DNA of 63,187 nucleotides from an uncultured Clostridia bacterium. Its GTDB lineage: Bacteria > Bacillota > Clostridia > Oscillospirales > Oscillospiraceae. The notes below the pieces were generated by a model, which worked only from the letters and a program-made list of their open reading frames with translations, searched no databases and was not told the DNA's origin. The position numbers were made by a program, and so were the translations under genes. The stretch spans positions 1 through 63,187 of the forward strand of contig CAMUZA010000006.1 in NCBI GenBank assembly GCA_947165085.1. Reading direction: 5' to 3'. Below, piece by piece: positions 49,875 through 58,569 of the stretch; position 1 is the stretch's first letter, and every line of letters begins with the position of its first letter.

Positions 49875-50943
49875 GGGTCAAAAATCTCCCTATTTCATCT
49901 GCAATTCTCCGCATATCGTCCGGCGCGTACCGTTGATCGCAGACCGCAGAGATTTCGGTATCAAAAAGCGGCGTGCGGCTGCCGCGGAAGGTATGGTCGC
50001 TCGTCCGCGGCCAATGCCGCGGGAAGTAGATGTCGTGCTGTACCAGATGCGAATGAAGCGCGTCGCGCAGCTCCGGCGCAGTCGTCAGCGGCACGAACAG
50101 CGGGCAATCGCCGGATCGTACGTTTGGAAACAGGCAAGTCACCTGCTCCGAGCCGAGATCGTTGACCGCCTGCGTCAGAAGCAGCGCGTTCTCTCTGCGC
50201 CTGCTGCAGAGCAGATCGGCGTCAAGACGCAAAAGCTGCGCGGTCGACCGCGCATCCGCCGCTTTTCCGCGGTAGTGCTGCTCCAGATAGGCTTCCGCGT
50301 CGTCAAACATCCGGAGAAACACCTGCTTCTCATCCGATTCTTCGCGGATATAGGCGTTTTTCAAATCGAACGCGCGGTTGCGGATTTCGCTGTAGCCCGG
50401 GCAGTCTGTCAACGGCGGAATCGTCATCATGCCCCGCGTTTTCAGACAGAAGCCCATATTGATATCCGTCCATTTGCGGACGCTGCCGTAAATATAATCT
50501 GCCGGAAACGAAAAAGCGCGATAATCCGGCATCAGGAGCGAATGCGTCGCGTCGAAAACGATCGTTTTCCCGCGTTCGCGCAGTTTTTCTGCACAGGCGC
50601 GAAGCGCAGGACTGCTGAAGCCGAAATACTCCATGAGCAGGACCGTATCGCAGTCCGTATCATCAGGCAGGTCGAACGCGATCCCGTCCGCGCCGGCATA
50701 GACCTCGAAGAATTCGACGGAAAAGCCGTGCGCGAGGAACGGCTCGATCATCGTATGGCAGCAGTAGGACGGCAGCAGCGCCTTTTCCGCCCGTTTGTCA
50801 CGCTGCAGATCTGAAAGCACGCAGTCCAGCGCCGTTCTTCCGCTCAGTACGAGGCGCAGTCCTTCAAGCTCCGGGAGGATGCGCCGCCCGCCGCAGGCGG
50901 GCTGACAGCCCGTCCAGAATTCGCTGCCGATTTCCCGTCTCAT
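49867..50943 (-). CDS. DegT/DnrJ-fold PLP-dependent protein, atypical
   Basis: 358 residues with the fold of DegT aminotransferases: SGRTALDCVLSDL (phosphate region), SYCCHTMIEPFLAHGF, VFDATHSLLM (Asp for the pyridine nitrogen) and GSVRKWTDINMGF, in which Lys should bind PLP. It is more divergent than the canonical member at 52117-53235 and may be an aminotransferase or a dehydratase. It overlaps the GNAT gene by 4 bases (ATGA) and the FemAB-like gene by 8. Confidence 0.82.
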   Translation of the reverse strand: MRREIGSEFWTGCQPACGGRRILPELEGLRLVLSGRTALDCVLSDLQRDKRAEKALLPSYCCHTMIEPFLAHGFSVEFFEVYAGADGIAFDLPDDTDCDTVLLMEYFGFSSPALRACAEKLRERGKTIVFDATHSLLMPDYRAFSFPADYIYGSVRKWTDINMGFCLKTRGMMTIPPLTDCPGYSEIRNRAFDLKNAYIREESDEKQVFLRMFDDAEAYLEQHYRGKAADARSTAQLLRLDADLLCSRRRENALLLTQAVNDLGSEQVTCLFPNVRSGDCPLFVPLTTAPELRDALHSHLVQHDIYFPRHWPRTSDHTFRGSRTPLFDTEISAVCDQRYAPDDMRRIADEIGRFLTHV

Positions 50944-51467
50944 CTCTGATCGGATTTCAGGCGGGAATAGGATTTCAGATCGACGTAAGCGCCGTTTTTG
51001 AATACGCGGGAACGAAGGACGCCGTCCAATCGATAGCCGCACCTTGTGAACAGCTTTTCCGAGGCGGCATTATAAGAAACGATATCCGCGTACAGGCACT
51101 GCAGGCGCAGCTCGTCAAAGGCATACGCCGTCAGCGCGTTCACGGCGTCCGTGCCGTAGCCCTTTCCTCTTGCAGACTCGTCCAGCTTCAGGTGGATCTG
51201 CGCGGTCCCGTTCTTCTGGTCGATATCGCTCAGGATCACCGTTCCGAGTCCGATCTCGGGCTGATCACGCAGGGCGATGATGCAGCGAAGCGTGTTCGGG
51301 ACGTCCTTCTGCCGTTCCGTCCAGCTCTCCTGCGCATGGCAGGAAACGGGGAACGAGCTGCCGCCGAGCATGCGCTCGGTAGCCGGATCGTTGATCAGCC
51401 GCAGCAGCAGGGCGTTGTCGGTTTTTTCAATGGCGCGAAGAAGGACGCGTTCTCCATAGATATTCAT
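50940..51467 (-). CDS. GNAT N-acetyltransferase
   Basis: 175 residues of the RimJ/RimL-type GNAT family: GERVLLRAIEKTDN at the N-terminus and the acetyl-CoA loop ARGKGYGTDAVNALTAYAF (about 99-117), then NAASEKLFTRCGYR. It may N-acetylate the aminosugar made by the PglE-like aminotransferase, although a hexapeptide PglD is the usual partner for bacillosamine. Coupled at both ends (4-base overlaps). Confidence 0.9.
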   Translation of the reverse strand: MNIYGERVLLRAIEKTDNALLLRLINDPATERMLGGSSFPVSCHAQESWTERQKDVPNTLRCIIALRDQPEIGLGTVILSDIDQKNGTAQIHLKLDESARGKGYGTDAVNALTAYAFDELRLQCLYADIVSYNAASEKLFTRCGYRLDGVLRSRVFKNGAYVDLKSYSRLKSDQR

Positions 51468-52102
51468 ACGGACTCGTACTCCTTTTCCGTTTGTTGCATT
51501 CTGTATGTATCAAAGTCCGGCAGGCTGTCCACGCCGCGCACGCCGATGCCGGATCTGCCGAGGGCGACTGCCGCCGTCCGGAGCAGGATCTTCACGTCCT
51601 GCCGGAATGAAACGGAAGAAACGTACTGCAGATCGTAAGCAAAGCGATCCTCCCAAGTCGTCTCGTTGCGACCATTGACCTGCGCCAAGCCGGTCAGACC
51701 GGGACGCACGCAATGGCGCAGCCGCTCTCGGTCTGTATAATACGGCAGATACTGCACCGCCAGGGGGCGCGGACCGACGAAGGACATCTGACCTGCCAGA
51801 ATATTCAGAAGCTCCGGCAGTTCGTCTGCGGAAGTCGTCCGCAGGAAGCGGCCGTAGCGCGTCAGACGCTCCGCATCCGGAAGAAGCTTTCCCTCCGCGT
51901 CACGCGCGTCTGTCATGCTGCGGAGTTTTAGCATGCGGAAGATCTTCTCGTTCCTGCCGGGACGCAGTTGGGTAAAGTAAGGATTTCCTTTGAACATGAC
52001 CGCGCCGATGATCGTCAACACCAGCAACAGCGGCGAAAGCAGCAGCAGCGCGGTCAGAGACAGGAGAAAATCAAGAATTCGTTTTATGTATTTTGCATAC
52101 AT
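51464..52102 (-). CDS. Initiating sugar-1-phosphate transferase (PglC/WcaJ-like)
   Basis: 212 residues with a monotopic N-terminal hydrophobic segment (LLSLTALLLLSPLLLVLTII, including the helix-break Pro) and the catalytic domain: GRNEKIFRMLKLRSM, TSADELPELLNIL (the catalytic Asp-Glu dyad), FVGPRPL, RPGLTGLAQV. It loads the first sugar phosphate on undecaprenyl phosphate. It is the short PglC type, without the extra membrane domain of WbaP/WcaJ. It lies directly after the PglE-like gene (14-base gap) and most likely uses its product. Confidence 0.95.
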   Translation of the reverse strand: MYAKYIKRILDFLLSLTALLLLSPLLLVLTIIGAVMFKGNPYFTQLRPGRNEKIFRMLKLRSMTDARDAEGKLLPDAERLTRYGRFLRTTSADELPELLNILAGQMSFVGPRPLAVQYLPYYTDRERLRHCVRPGLTGLAQVNGRNETTWEDRFAYDLQYVSSVSFRQDVKILLRTAAVALGRSGIGVRGVDSLPDFDTYRMQQTEKEYESV

Positions 52103-52116
52103 GTTGCAGCATTCCC

Positions 52117-53235
52117 TCAAAACATTGCTTTTATGATTTCAATAACCTCGTCTTGCTCTTCCGGCGTCATTTTGATGTCGCTCGGCAGGCACAGTCCGCG
52201 GGCAAACACGTCTTCGCCGACGTTGACGCCCGGCAGGGTGATATAATCGCAGTCCGCAAACACCGGCTGCATGTGCATCGGCTTCCAGATCGGGCGGGAG
52301 TCGATGTTCTCTTCATTCAGCCGCGCCATGATATCGAGCGGCCTGACCGGGCAGCCGCGGTCTAAGAGGATACACGAGAGCCAGTAGTTCGGCTCGGAAT
52401 CGGCGGTATGCGGATTCATCTGCAGGGGAAGATCGGCAAACGCGCTGCGATAGCGCTCATAGATTTTCTTTTTCAGCGCGCGGTGTTCATCCAGATGCAC
52501 AAGCTGTCCCCTGCCGATGCCGGCGACGATGTTGCTCATGCGGTAGTTATAGCCGATCTCGCTGTGCTGATACCAGGGCGCGGGGTCCTTCGACTGGGTC
52601 GCCCAGAAGCGGGCCTTCTTTACAGCAGCTTCGTCATCGGAAAGAAGCATGCCGCCGCCGGAGGTCGTGATGATCTTGTTGCCGTTGAAGCTCAAAGCGT
52701 TGTAAGTACCGAAGGTGCCGGTCTGTCTGCCGCGGCAGACTGCGGACAGCGATTCGGCCGCGTCCTCGATCAGGATCGCGTGACGGCGGTCGCAGATCGC
52801 GCGGATCTCGTCCAGCTTTGCCGGTGTGCCGTAAAGGTTGACGGCGATCACGATCCGCGCTTGCGGATACTTCTCAAACGCCAGATCCAGGGCGCGCGGA
52901 TCCATGTTCCACGTCTCATACTCCGAGTCAACAAAGACCTGTCTGCCGCCCTCGTAGGAGACGGGATTGACAGAGCCGGAGAAGGTCAGGTCGGAGCAGA
53001 GCACCGGTTCGCCGCGCCGCAAGCCGCAGAGCTTGAGCGCCAGATGGAGCGCAGCCGTGCAGGATGACAGGGCAGCGGCGTGACCGCAGCCGATATAGTC
53101 GCAGATCTCCTGCTCGAAGCTGTCCACGTTCTTCCCCAAAGGCGCGATCCAGTTGGTGTCGAACGCCTCCTGAATGTATTTCATTTCCTCTCCGTGCATC
53201 GTCGGAGAAGAGAGCAGAATTCTCTTTTTACGCAT
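52117..53235 (-). CDS. DegT/DnrJ/EryC1/StrS aminotransferase (PglE-like)
   Basis: 372 residues, canonical sugar aminotransferase: SSCTAALHLALKLCG (about 59-73), EDAAESLSAVCRGRQTGTFG and FNGNKIITTSGGGML, in which the Lys forms the internal aldimine with PLP. Close to PglE-type UDP-4-keto-6-deoxy-GlcNAc C4 aminotransferases, and its neighbour is a PglC-like transferase. The matching 4,6-dehydratase (PglF) is not in the window. GGAGG lies 9 bases before the ATG. First gene of the 25 kb leftward polysaccharide unit, 85 bases after a strong promoter. Confidence 0.93.
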   Translation of the reverse strand: MRKKRILLSSPTMHGEEMKYIQEAFDTNWIAPLGKNVDSFEQEICDYIGCGHAAALSSCTAALHLALKLCGLRRGEPVLCSDLTFSGSVNPVSYEGGRQVFVDSEYETWNMDPRALDLAFEKYPQARIVIAVNLYGTPAKLDEIRAICDRRHAILIEDAAESLSAVCRGRQTGTFGTYNALSFNGNKIITTSGGGMLLSDDEAAVKKARFWATQSKDPAPWYQHSEIGYNYRMSNIVAGIGRGQLVHLDEHRALKKKIYERYRSAFADLPLQMNPHTADSEPNYWLSCILLDRGCPVRPLDIMARLNEENIDSRPIWKPMHMQPVFADCDYITLPGVNVGEDVFARGLCLPSDIKMTPEEQDEVIEIIKAMF

Positions 53236-53319
53236 AGCAGTTTTCCTCCGTGAATCCGGAAATTTCGAATAAATCACATAAAGTGACACAGGATTACCCA
53301 ATATACTATGTTAAGATAT

Positions 53320-53348
53320 ATCTTATCACCAAGGCTGTTATAAGTCAA
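53320..53348 (-). promoter_or_regulatory. Main promoter of the polysaccharide locus
   Basis: Minus strand: TTGACT (53348-53343), 17-base spacer, TAAGAT (53325-53320), 85 bases before the first gene. I found no other clear promoter between here and 28395. Confidence 0.75.
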
Positions 53349-53482
53349 GAAATATATCCTTTTCTGTTGTGGTCGCGCGGCTGCAAAACCACAAGATATA
53401 GCTGCGTTTTTTCAATTTCCGGGGAAAGGCGCGTTTTTTGGAAAAAATGCGAATATTTTTGTCAAAGAAGTTCGAAAAACCA

Positions 53483-53511
53483 TTGACATTTGCGGGATTA
53501 GCCTATATATT
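53483..53511 (+). promoter_or_regulatory. Promoter of potABCD
   Basis: TTGACA (53483-53488), 17-base spacer, TATATT (53506-53511), 64 bases before the ATG at 53575. The region between this and the divergent polysaccharide promoter (53349-53482) is AT-rich with no other feature I can name. Confidence 0.8.
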
Positions 53512-53574
53512 GCAAATTAGAGTAACATGCGGAATACTGCATTTTACTACTTGAAAAGAAATGGGGGAGGATAC

Positions 53575-54699
53575 ATGTCCCAGGAGCTGATCCGCTTGAC
53601 AAACCTTGTGATGGAATTTGACGGAGAACGTGTTTTGGACTCAATCAATCTGTACATCAACGACAAGGAATTTCTCACTTTGCTCGGCCCGAGCGGCTGC
53701 GGCAAAACCACCACACTTCGTGTCATCGGAGGCTTTTTGACGCCGACATCCGGCGATGTTCTGTTCGACGGGAAGCGAATCAACGACGTTCCCGCATACA
53801 AACGTAAAATCAATACGGTCTTCCAACGCTACGCTCTGTTCCCGCACCTTGACGTCTATGACAATATCGCCTTCGGTCTTCGCATTGCGAAGCTCGATCA
53901 AAGGGAGATTGACGAGCGGGTCACGGAAATGCTGGAGATCGTTTCACTGAAGGGCTTTGAAAATCGCAAGGTCACTTCCCTCTCCGGCGGTCAGCAGCAG
54001 CGTGTTGCGATCGCGCGCGCACTGGTCAACCGTCCGAAGGTGCTGCTTCTTGACGAGCCGCTCGGCGCGCTGGATCTTCGTCTGCGCAAGGACATGCAGA
54101 ACGAGCTCAAGCGCATCCAGCAGGCAATGGGCATCACCTTCATCTACGTCACGCACGACCAGGAAGAAGCGCTTACCATGTCTGACACCATTGTCGTCAT
54201 GGATAAGGGCAAGATCCAGCAGATCGGCAGGCCGGAGGATATATACAATGAGCCGAAGAACGCATTCGTCGCGGACTTCATCGGCGAATCCAACATTCTT
54301 GACGGCGTCATGCTCGAAGACTGCAAGGTCAAATTCTTCGGCAGGACCTTTACCTGTGTGGACAAGGGCTTTGAGAAGAACGAGCCGGTCGACGTCGTCA
54401 TTCGTCCGGAGGATATCGACATCGTCGAGGCGGACGCCGGTCATCTGTGCGGCACCGTCACCTCCGTCACCTTCAAGGGCGTCCACTATGACACCATCGT
54501 CGATTTCAAGGGCTTCAAGTGGCTGATCCAGACGACGGATTACTGCCCCGAGGGCTCTTATATCGGCATCCGCCTGAATCCGGAAGACATTCATATCATG
54601 CGTAAGAGCGAGTATTCCGGCATGTTCGGCGACTACAGCTCGTATTCTGCGGAATATGACGAGATCGCCGACGCGGAGGGCAGCGAAGATGAAACGTAA
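53575..54699 (+). CDS. potA: Polyamine ABC transporter ATP-binding protein
   Basis: 374 residues: Walker [10 protein letters not shown] (about 37-45), signature [15 protein letters not shown] (about 137-151), Walker [13 protein letters not shown], the switch His in VTHDQEEAL, and a C-terminal TOBE-type regulatory domain (about 235-365). It powers uptake of spermidine/putrescine through PotB and PotC. The start at 53575 follows GGGGGAGG; an ATG 48 bases upstream has no site. The end overlaps potB by 11 bases. Confidence 0.95.
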   Translation: MSQELIRLTNLVMEFDGERVLDSINLYINDKEFLTLLGPSGCGKTTTLRVIGGFLTPTSGDVLFDGKRINDVPAYKRKINTVFQRYALFPHLDVYDNIAFGLRIAKLDQREIDERVTEMLEIVSLKGFENRKVTSLSGGQQQRVAIARALVNRPKVLLLDEPLGALDLRLRKDMQNELKRIQQAMGITFIYVTHDQEEALTMSDTIVVMDKGKIQQIGRPEDIYNEPKNAFVADFIGESNILDGVMLEDCKVKFFGRTFTCVDKGFEKNEPVDVVIRPEDIDIVEADAGHLCGTVTSVTFKGVHYDTIVDFKGFKWLIQTTDYCPEGSYIGIRLNPEDIHIMRKSEYSGMFGDYSSYSAEYDEIADAEGSEDET

Positions 54700-55504
54700 A
54701 TGGCTGTCCGGACCCTACGTCCTGTGGATGGTGCTGTTTACCCTGATCCCGCTCGGTGTGGTTCTCTACTTTTCCCTCACCGACTCGATGACGGGAGAAT
54801 TCAGCCTCTCCAATCTGGCAAGCATTGTGGATTACTGGCCGATTTTCCTGCGGTCGATCTGGCTGAGCATTTTTGCGACGCTGATCTGCCTCGTGATCGG
54901 CTATCCGGTGGCGTACTATATCGCCCACTGCAAGCCGACCACGCAGCGTCTGCTGCAGATGATGATCATGCTGCCGATGTGCATCAGCTTCCTGCTGCGC
55001 ACGCTGGCATGGGTCGCGCTGCTGGAGGATACCGGAATCATCAACAATTTCCTCACTTCCATTGGTTTGTCTCCCCTGCCGCTGATCCGCAACAACGGCG
55101 CGGTCATTCTCGGCATGGTGTATAACTATCTGCCCTATATGATCCTGCCGCTGTTCACGGTCATTATGAAGATCGATCCGCGTCTGATTGAGGCGGCGGA
55201 GGATCTCGGCTGCAACCGCCGGCAGGTCTTCGCCAAGGTCGTTCTTCCGCTGTCTGTTCCCGGCATCGTCTCCGGCATCACGATGGTCTTCGTCCCCGCC
55301 GTGTCCACCTTCTACATTTCGCAGAAGCTCGGCTCGCCGGGCACCATCCTGATCGGCGACGTGATCGAATCCCAGTTCAAGGCCGCGTATAACCCCAACC
55401 TGGGCGCCGCCCTGTCTCTCGTTCTGATGGTTCTGATTTTCGTCTGCATCGGCGTAATGAACCGCTTCACGAACGACGATGAAGAAAGCATGGTGACGTT
55501 ATGA
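54689..55504 (+). CDS. potB: Polyamine ABC transporter permease PotB
   Basis: 271 residues, six transmembrane segments, [22 protein letters not shown] (EAA loop that docks the ATPase) at about 176-197. The ATG at 54689 lies inside potA, in a different frame. The stop overlaps the potC start by 4 bases. Confidence 0.95.
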   Translation: MKRKWLSGPYVLWMVLFTLIPLGVVLYFSLTDSMTGEFSLSNLASIVDYWPIFLRSIWLSIFATLICLVIGYPVAYYIAHCKPTTQRLLQMMIMLPMCISFLLRTLAWVALLEDTGIINNFLTSIGLSPLPLIRNNGAVILGMVYNYLPYMILPLFTVIMKIDPRLIEAAEDLGCNRRQVFAKVVLPLSVPGIVSGITMVFVPAVSTFYISQKLGSPGTILIGDVIESQFKAAYNPNLGAALSLVLMVLIFVCIGVMNRFTNDDEESMVTL

Positions 55505-56316
55505 GAAGAGTAAACCGTATCTTTACCGTCATCGTCTTTATCTTCCTATACATCCCGATGATCGTGCTGGCTGTCGCCTCGTTCAACAAAGGCACGGACA
55601 TCGCCATCTTCCAGGGATTTACGTTTGACCAGTACAAGGAGCTGTTCCGCGACGACCATCTGCTGCGGCTGCTCGGCAACTCGGTCATCATCGCCGTGCT
55701 TTCCATGGCGGTCGCCACCGTACTCGGCACGGTCGCGTCCGTCGGCATCCATTCCATGCGCGGCAAGCTGCGCTCGGCGGTCATGGGGCTGACCAACATC
55801 CCGATGACCAACCCCGATATCGTCACCGGCGTCTCTCTCGCCCTGCTGTTCGCCTTCGTCGGTGTCATGCTGCGGATCAACGCTGTGCTCGGCTTCTGGA
55901 CGCTGCTGATCGCGCACATTACCTTCAGCCTGCCGTATGTTATTCTGAACGTCATGCCGAAGCTCGCGCAGATGGACCCCGATCTGACGGAAGCCGCGCT
56001 CGACCTCGGCTGCACGCCCGTGCAGGCGTTCTTCAAGGTCGTGCTGCACGAAATCATGCCCGGCATCATCTCCGGCGCACTGATGGCGTTCACGATGTCT
56101 CTGGACGATTTTGTCATTTCCTACTTCGTCACAGGCTCCGGCTTCGTCACCTTGCCGGTCGAGATCTACAGCTACACGAAGAAGCCCATCCAGCCGAAGG
56201 TCTACGCAATGTTCACACTGATCTTCGTCGCGATCCTGATCCTGATGGTCGCAATGAATCTCCTGCAGGCGCGTGACAGCTCCAAAAAGCTGCGCCGAAA
56301 GGAGGCACGCGGATGA
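55501..56316 (+). CDS. potC: Polyamine ABC transporter permease PotC
   Basis: 271 residues, six transmembrane segments, EAALDLGCTPVQAFFKVVLHE as the EAA loop and DDFVISYFVTGSG typical of PotC. It overlaps potB and potD by 4 bases each (ATGA), so the four genes are translationally coupled. Confidence 0.95.
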   Translation: MRRVNRIFTVIVFIFLYIPMIVLAVASFNKGTDIAIFQGFTFDQYKELFRDDHLLRLLGNSVIIAVLSMAVATVLGTVASVGIHSMRGKLRSAVMGLTNIPMTNPDIVTGVSLALLFAFVGVMLRINAVLGFWTLLIAHITFSLPYVILNVMPKLAQMDPDLTEAALDLGCTPVQAFFKVVLHEIMPGIISGALMAFTMSLDDFVISYFVTGSGFVTLPVEIYSYTKKPIQPKVYAMFTLIFVAILILMVAMNLLQARDSSKKLRRKEARG

Positions 56317-57515
56317 AACGACTGTTTTCTCTGCTTCTGATTGCGCTCCTGCTGGTCAATCTGCTGCCCGTTTCCGTTTTCGCCGCGGAAGAGACCGTGA
56401 CGATCAATGTGTATAACTGGGGTCAGTACATTGCCGACGGCACGGACGACAGCATCAACGTGATCGAGGAATTTGAGGCAGCTTATCCCAACATCAAGGT
56501 CAACTATATGACCTTTGACAGCAACGAGAGCATGTATACCAAGCTCAAGGCGGGCGGCTCCACCTTCGACATCATCATTCCCTCGGACTACATGGTGCAG
56601 AAGCTGATTGAGGAGGACATGCTTGAGCAGATCGACTTTGCCAACATTCCGAATTACCAGTATATTGACGACAGCTTCAAAAATCTCGCATACGACCCTG
56701 ACAATCTCTACTCCGTTCCCTACACCTGGGGCTGCGTCGGCGTGATCTACAATACGAAGTACGTTGATCCGGCGGACGTCGGCAGTTGGGATTTGCTGTG
56801 GAATGAAAAGTACGCCGGTAAAATCCTCATGTTCGACAATCCGCGCGACGCCTTTGCGATTGCAGAGTCGAAGCTGGGCTACGATCTCAATACCGAAGAC
56901 TCCACCCTGCTGACGCTGGCGGCAAACGAACTGCGCGAGCAAAAGCCGCTGGTGCAGGCGTACGTCATGGACCAGATCTTTGACAAGATGGAGCGCGGCG
57001 AGGCATGGATTGCTCCCTACTATGCCGGCGACTTTTTGCTCATGGTGGAGGAGAATCCCGATCTTGCCTTCTACTTCCCCGAGGAGGGCTTCAACCTTTT
57101 TGTCGACGCGATCTGCATTCCCAAGGGCGCGGAGCATAAGGAAGCTGCCGAGACCTTTATCAACTACCTGATCGACCCGGAGATCTGCGCGCAGAATCTC
57201 GAGTATCTCGGTTATTCCGCACCGAGCGCGGCTGCAAAGGAACTCATGGATCCGGAACTCGCGGAAAACCCGGTCGCCTACCCGGATGAGGAAACGCTTG
57301 CCGGCGGCACCGCCTTTATGGCGCTTTCCCAGCGCGGCACGCAGGAGATGGACAGCCTTTGGCTGACGGTCAAGACCGCCGACAATTCCACGACAGTCTA
57401 CTTAATTCTAACCGCAGTCGCCGTTGTTCTGGTCGTCTTCCTCTGGGTCTTCTTCAAGGTGCGCAAGCGCAGGCAGAAAGCCCGCCGCTGCGCGAAGTGG
57501 AAAACCGCACAATGA
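56313..57515 (+). CDS. potD: Polyamine-binding protein PotD with C-terminal membrane anchor
   Basis: 400 residues: an ordinary signal peptide (cleavage near VFA-AEE, about residue 25; no lipobox), a periplasmic-binding-protein domain of the PotD/PotF family (NVYNWGQYIADGTDD at about 32-46, PSDYMVQKL, PYTWGCVGVIYN, a GGTAFM-type end), then a C-terminal transmembrane helix (about residues 362-384) followed by an arginine/lysine-rich cytoplasmic tail. Gram-positive PotD is usually a lipoprotein; here a tail anchor takes its place. Last gene of the operon. Confidence 0.93.
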   Translation: MKRLFSLLLIALLLVNLLPVSVFAAEETVTINVYNWGQYIADGTDDSINVIEEFEAAYPNIKVNYMTFDSNESMYTKLKAGGSTFDIIIPSDYMVQKLIEEDMLEQIDFANIPNYQYIDDSFKNLAYDPDNLYSVPYTWGCVGVIYNTKYVDPADVGSWDLLWNEKYAGKILMFDNPRDAFAIAESKLGYDLNTEDSTLLTLAANELREQKPLVQAYVMDQIFDKMERGEAWIAPYYAGDFLLMVEENPDLAFYFPEEGFNLFVDAICIPKGAEHKEAAETFINYLIDPEICAQNLEYLGYSAPSAAAKELMDPELAENPVAYPDEETLAGGTAFMALSQRGTQEMDSLWLTVKTADNSTTVYLILTAVAVVLVVFLWVFFKVRKRRQKARRCAKWKTAQ

Positions 57516-57516
57516 C

Positions 57517-57556
57517 AAAAAACTGCCGTGGAGCTTGTCTCCACGGCAGTTTTTTA
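57517..57556. terminator. Bidirectional terminator after potD
   Basis: Perfect hairpin aactgccgtggag / ctccacggcagtt with A and T runs on either side. It also closes the converging E2-like gene, whose stop is at 57559. Confidence 0.9.
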
Positions 57557-57558
57557 AT

Positions 57559-58434
57559 TCAATACTCGACCGGTTCCTCAAGCGGCAGCTCCAGCAGTTC
57601 CGGATTCTGCAATAAATGTTTGACCAGTCGCAGAGTCTTGGAATAGTAATAGCCGTCGGCAAGGCGTTCGTCGATGGTCAGACCGAGGTCGACCGTCTCG
57701 CGCATTTCCGCGTTGCCGTTCTCGTCAAAACGCGGGGTCATTTTCTTCTCGCCGATCAGGCAGAACAGTGAAGTCGTCCCCCAGTTGGTCAGGTGATGGT
57801 AGCCGCACTTGAGCTTGATCGAGCCGATGTTGGACAGGACGCACGAGGAATAGTACGGATCGCCCTCGTTCAGAGATTTCGGCGCTTTGCCGCGCTTTTC
57901 CAGCTTCATGACAAGGCGCACGATCGCTTTTGACAGAAAACGCGGCATCTTGTTGAAGAAGTCCATGTTGTCGGTGGCGGCATCCGCTTTATCGCTCCGG
58001 CAGGAGGTCACCTGATCGCGGATAAAGTCGCGGATCGTGTCGATCGTATCCGTCGGTTTGGTATGGATGAACGCCAGTGCCTCTTCCGATTCGTCCTCAA
58101 AGGTTTTTTTGATCGTGAACGCCGCGGTGACCTCGTTGCGCTGATACATGTTGCTGTTCGCAATGAAGCGGTTCATCTTCGGGCGCAGGTAGAGCGTCTT
58201 GACCATCGTGGTCAGAATCACATGGAACAGCTTGTACTTGAAATCGGGATTGTCTGCGTTCTTCTTTGCAAGATAGGCGTTGATATTCTCCAGATCGATG
58301 CGCTCGGACAGATAGGCCTCGTTGTCGCAGCGGTTCGGATAGATGATCGGCATGATGAAGTGCATGGAGTCAAGGTTGCGCAGGAGCTTGCCGTCTCTGC
58401 GGTCGCCGAAGCGACGTTTTTCTTTCTTTTCCAA
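57559..58434 (-). CDS. Soluble E2/CAT-fold acyltransferase-like protein, catalytic His replaced
   Basis: 291 residues, related over its length to the C-terminal domain of the protein at 30093-31565. The end of the fold reads LTIDERLADGYYYSKTLRL; the E2/CAT family motif H-x-x-x-D-G is ERLADG here, so the catalytic His is Glu. Both paralogues keep the downstream LLxNPE helix. The start is a TTG at 58434, 8 bases after GGAGG; the frame upstream to 58488 has no site. Divergent from the barnase gene. The function is unknown; acyl transfer by the classic mechanism is unlikely. Confidence 0.82.
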   Translation of the reverse strand: MEKKEKRRFGDRRDGKLLRNLDSMHFIMPIIYPNRCDNEAYLSERIDLENINAYLAKKNADNPDFKYKLFHVILTTMVKTLYLRPKMNRFIANSNMYQRNEVTAAFTIKKTFEDESEEALAFIHTKPTDTIDTIRDFIRDQVTSCRSDKADAATDNMDFFNKMPRFLSKAIVRLVMKLEKRGKAPKSLNEGDPYYSSCVLSNIGSIKLKCGYHHLTNWGTTSLFCLIGEKKMTPRFDENGNAEMRETVDLGLTIDERLADGYYYSKTLRLVKHLLQNPELLELPLEEPVEY

Positions 58435-58456
58435 GGTTTTCCCCTCCTCATGGCGT

Positions 58457-58485
58457 ATTATACACGTTCGGAAAACATTTGTCCA
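58457..58485 (-). promoter_or_regulatory. Promoter of the E2-like gene
   Basis: Minus strand: TGGACA (58485-58480), 17-base spacer, TATAAT (58462-58457), 23 bases before the TTG start. Confidence 0.7.
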
Positions 58486-58511
58486 CAACTATTTCCCTGT
58501 TTCTTCCCTTC

Positions 58512-58540
58512 TTGTCATTTTCCCGAAAACGTGCTATAAT
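58512..58540 (+). promoter_or_regulatory. Promoter of the barnase-barstar pair
   Basis: TTGTCA (58512-58517), 17-base spacer with a TGC before the -10, TATAAT (58535-58540), 30 bases before the ATG. Confidence 0.8.
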
Positions 58541-58569
58541 ACCACAGAAATGATTATAGGAGGGATCGC

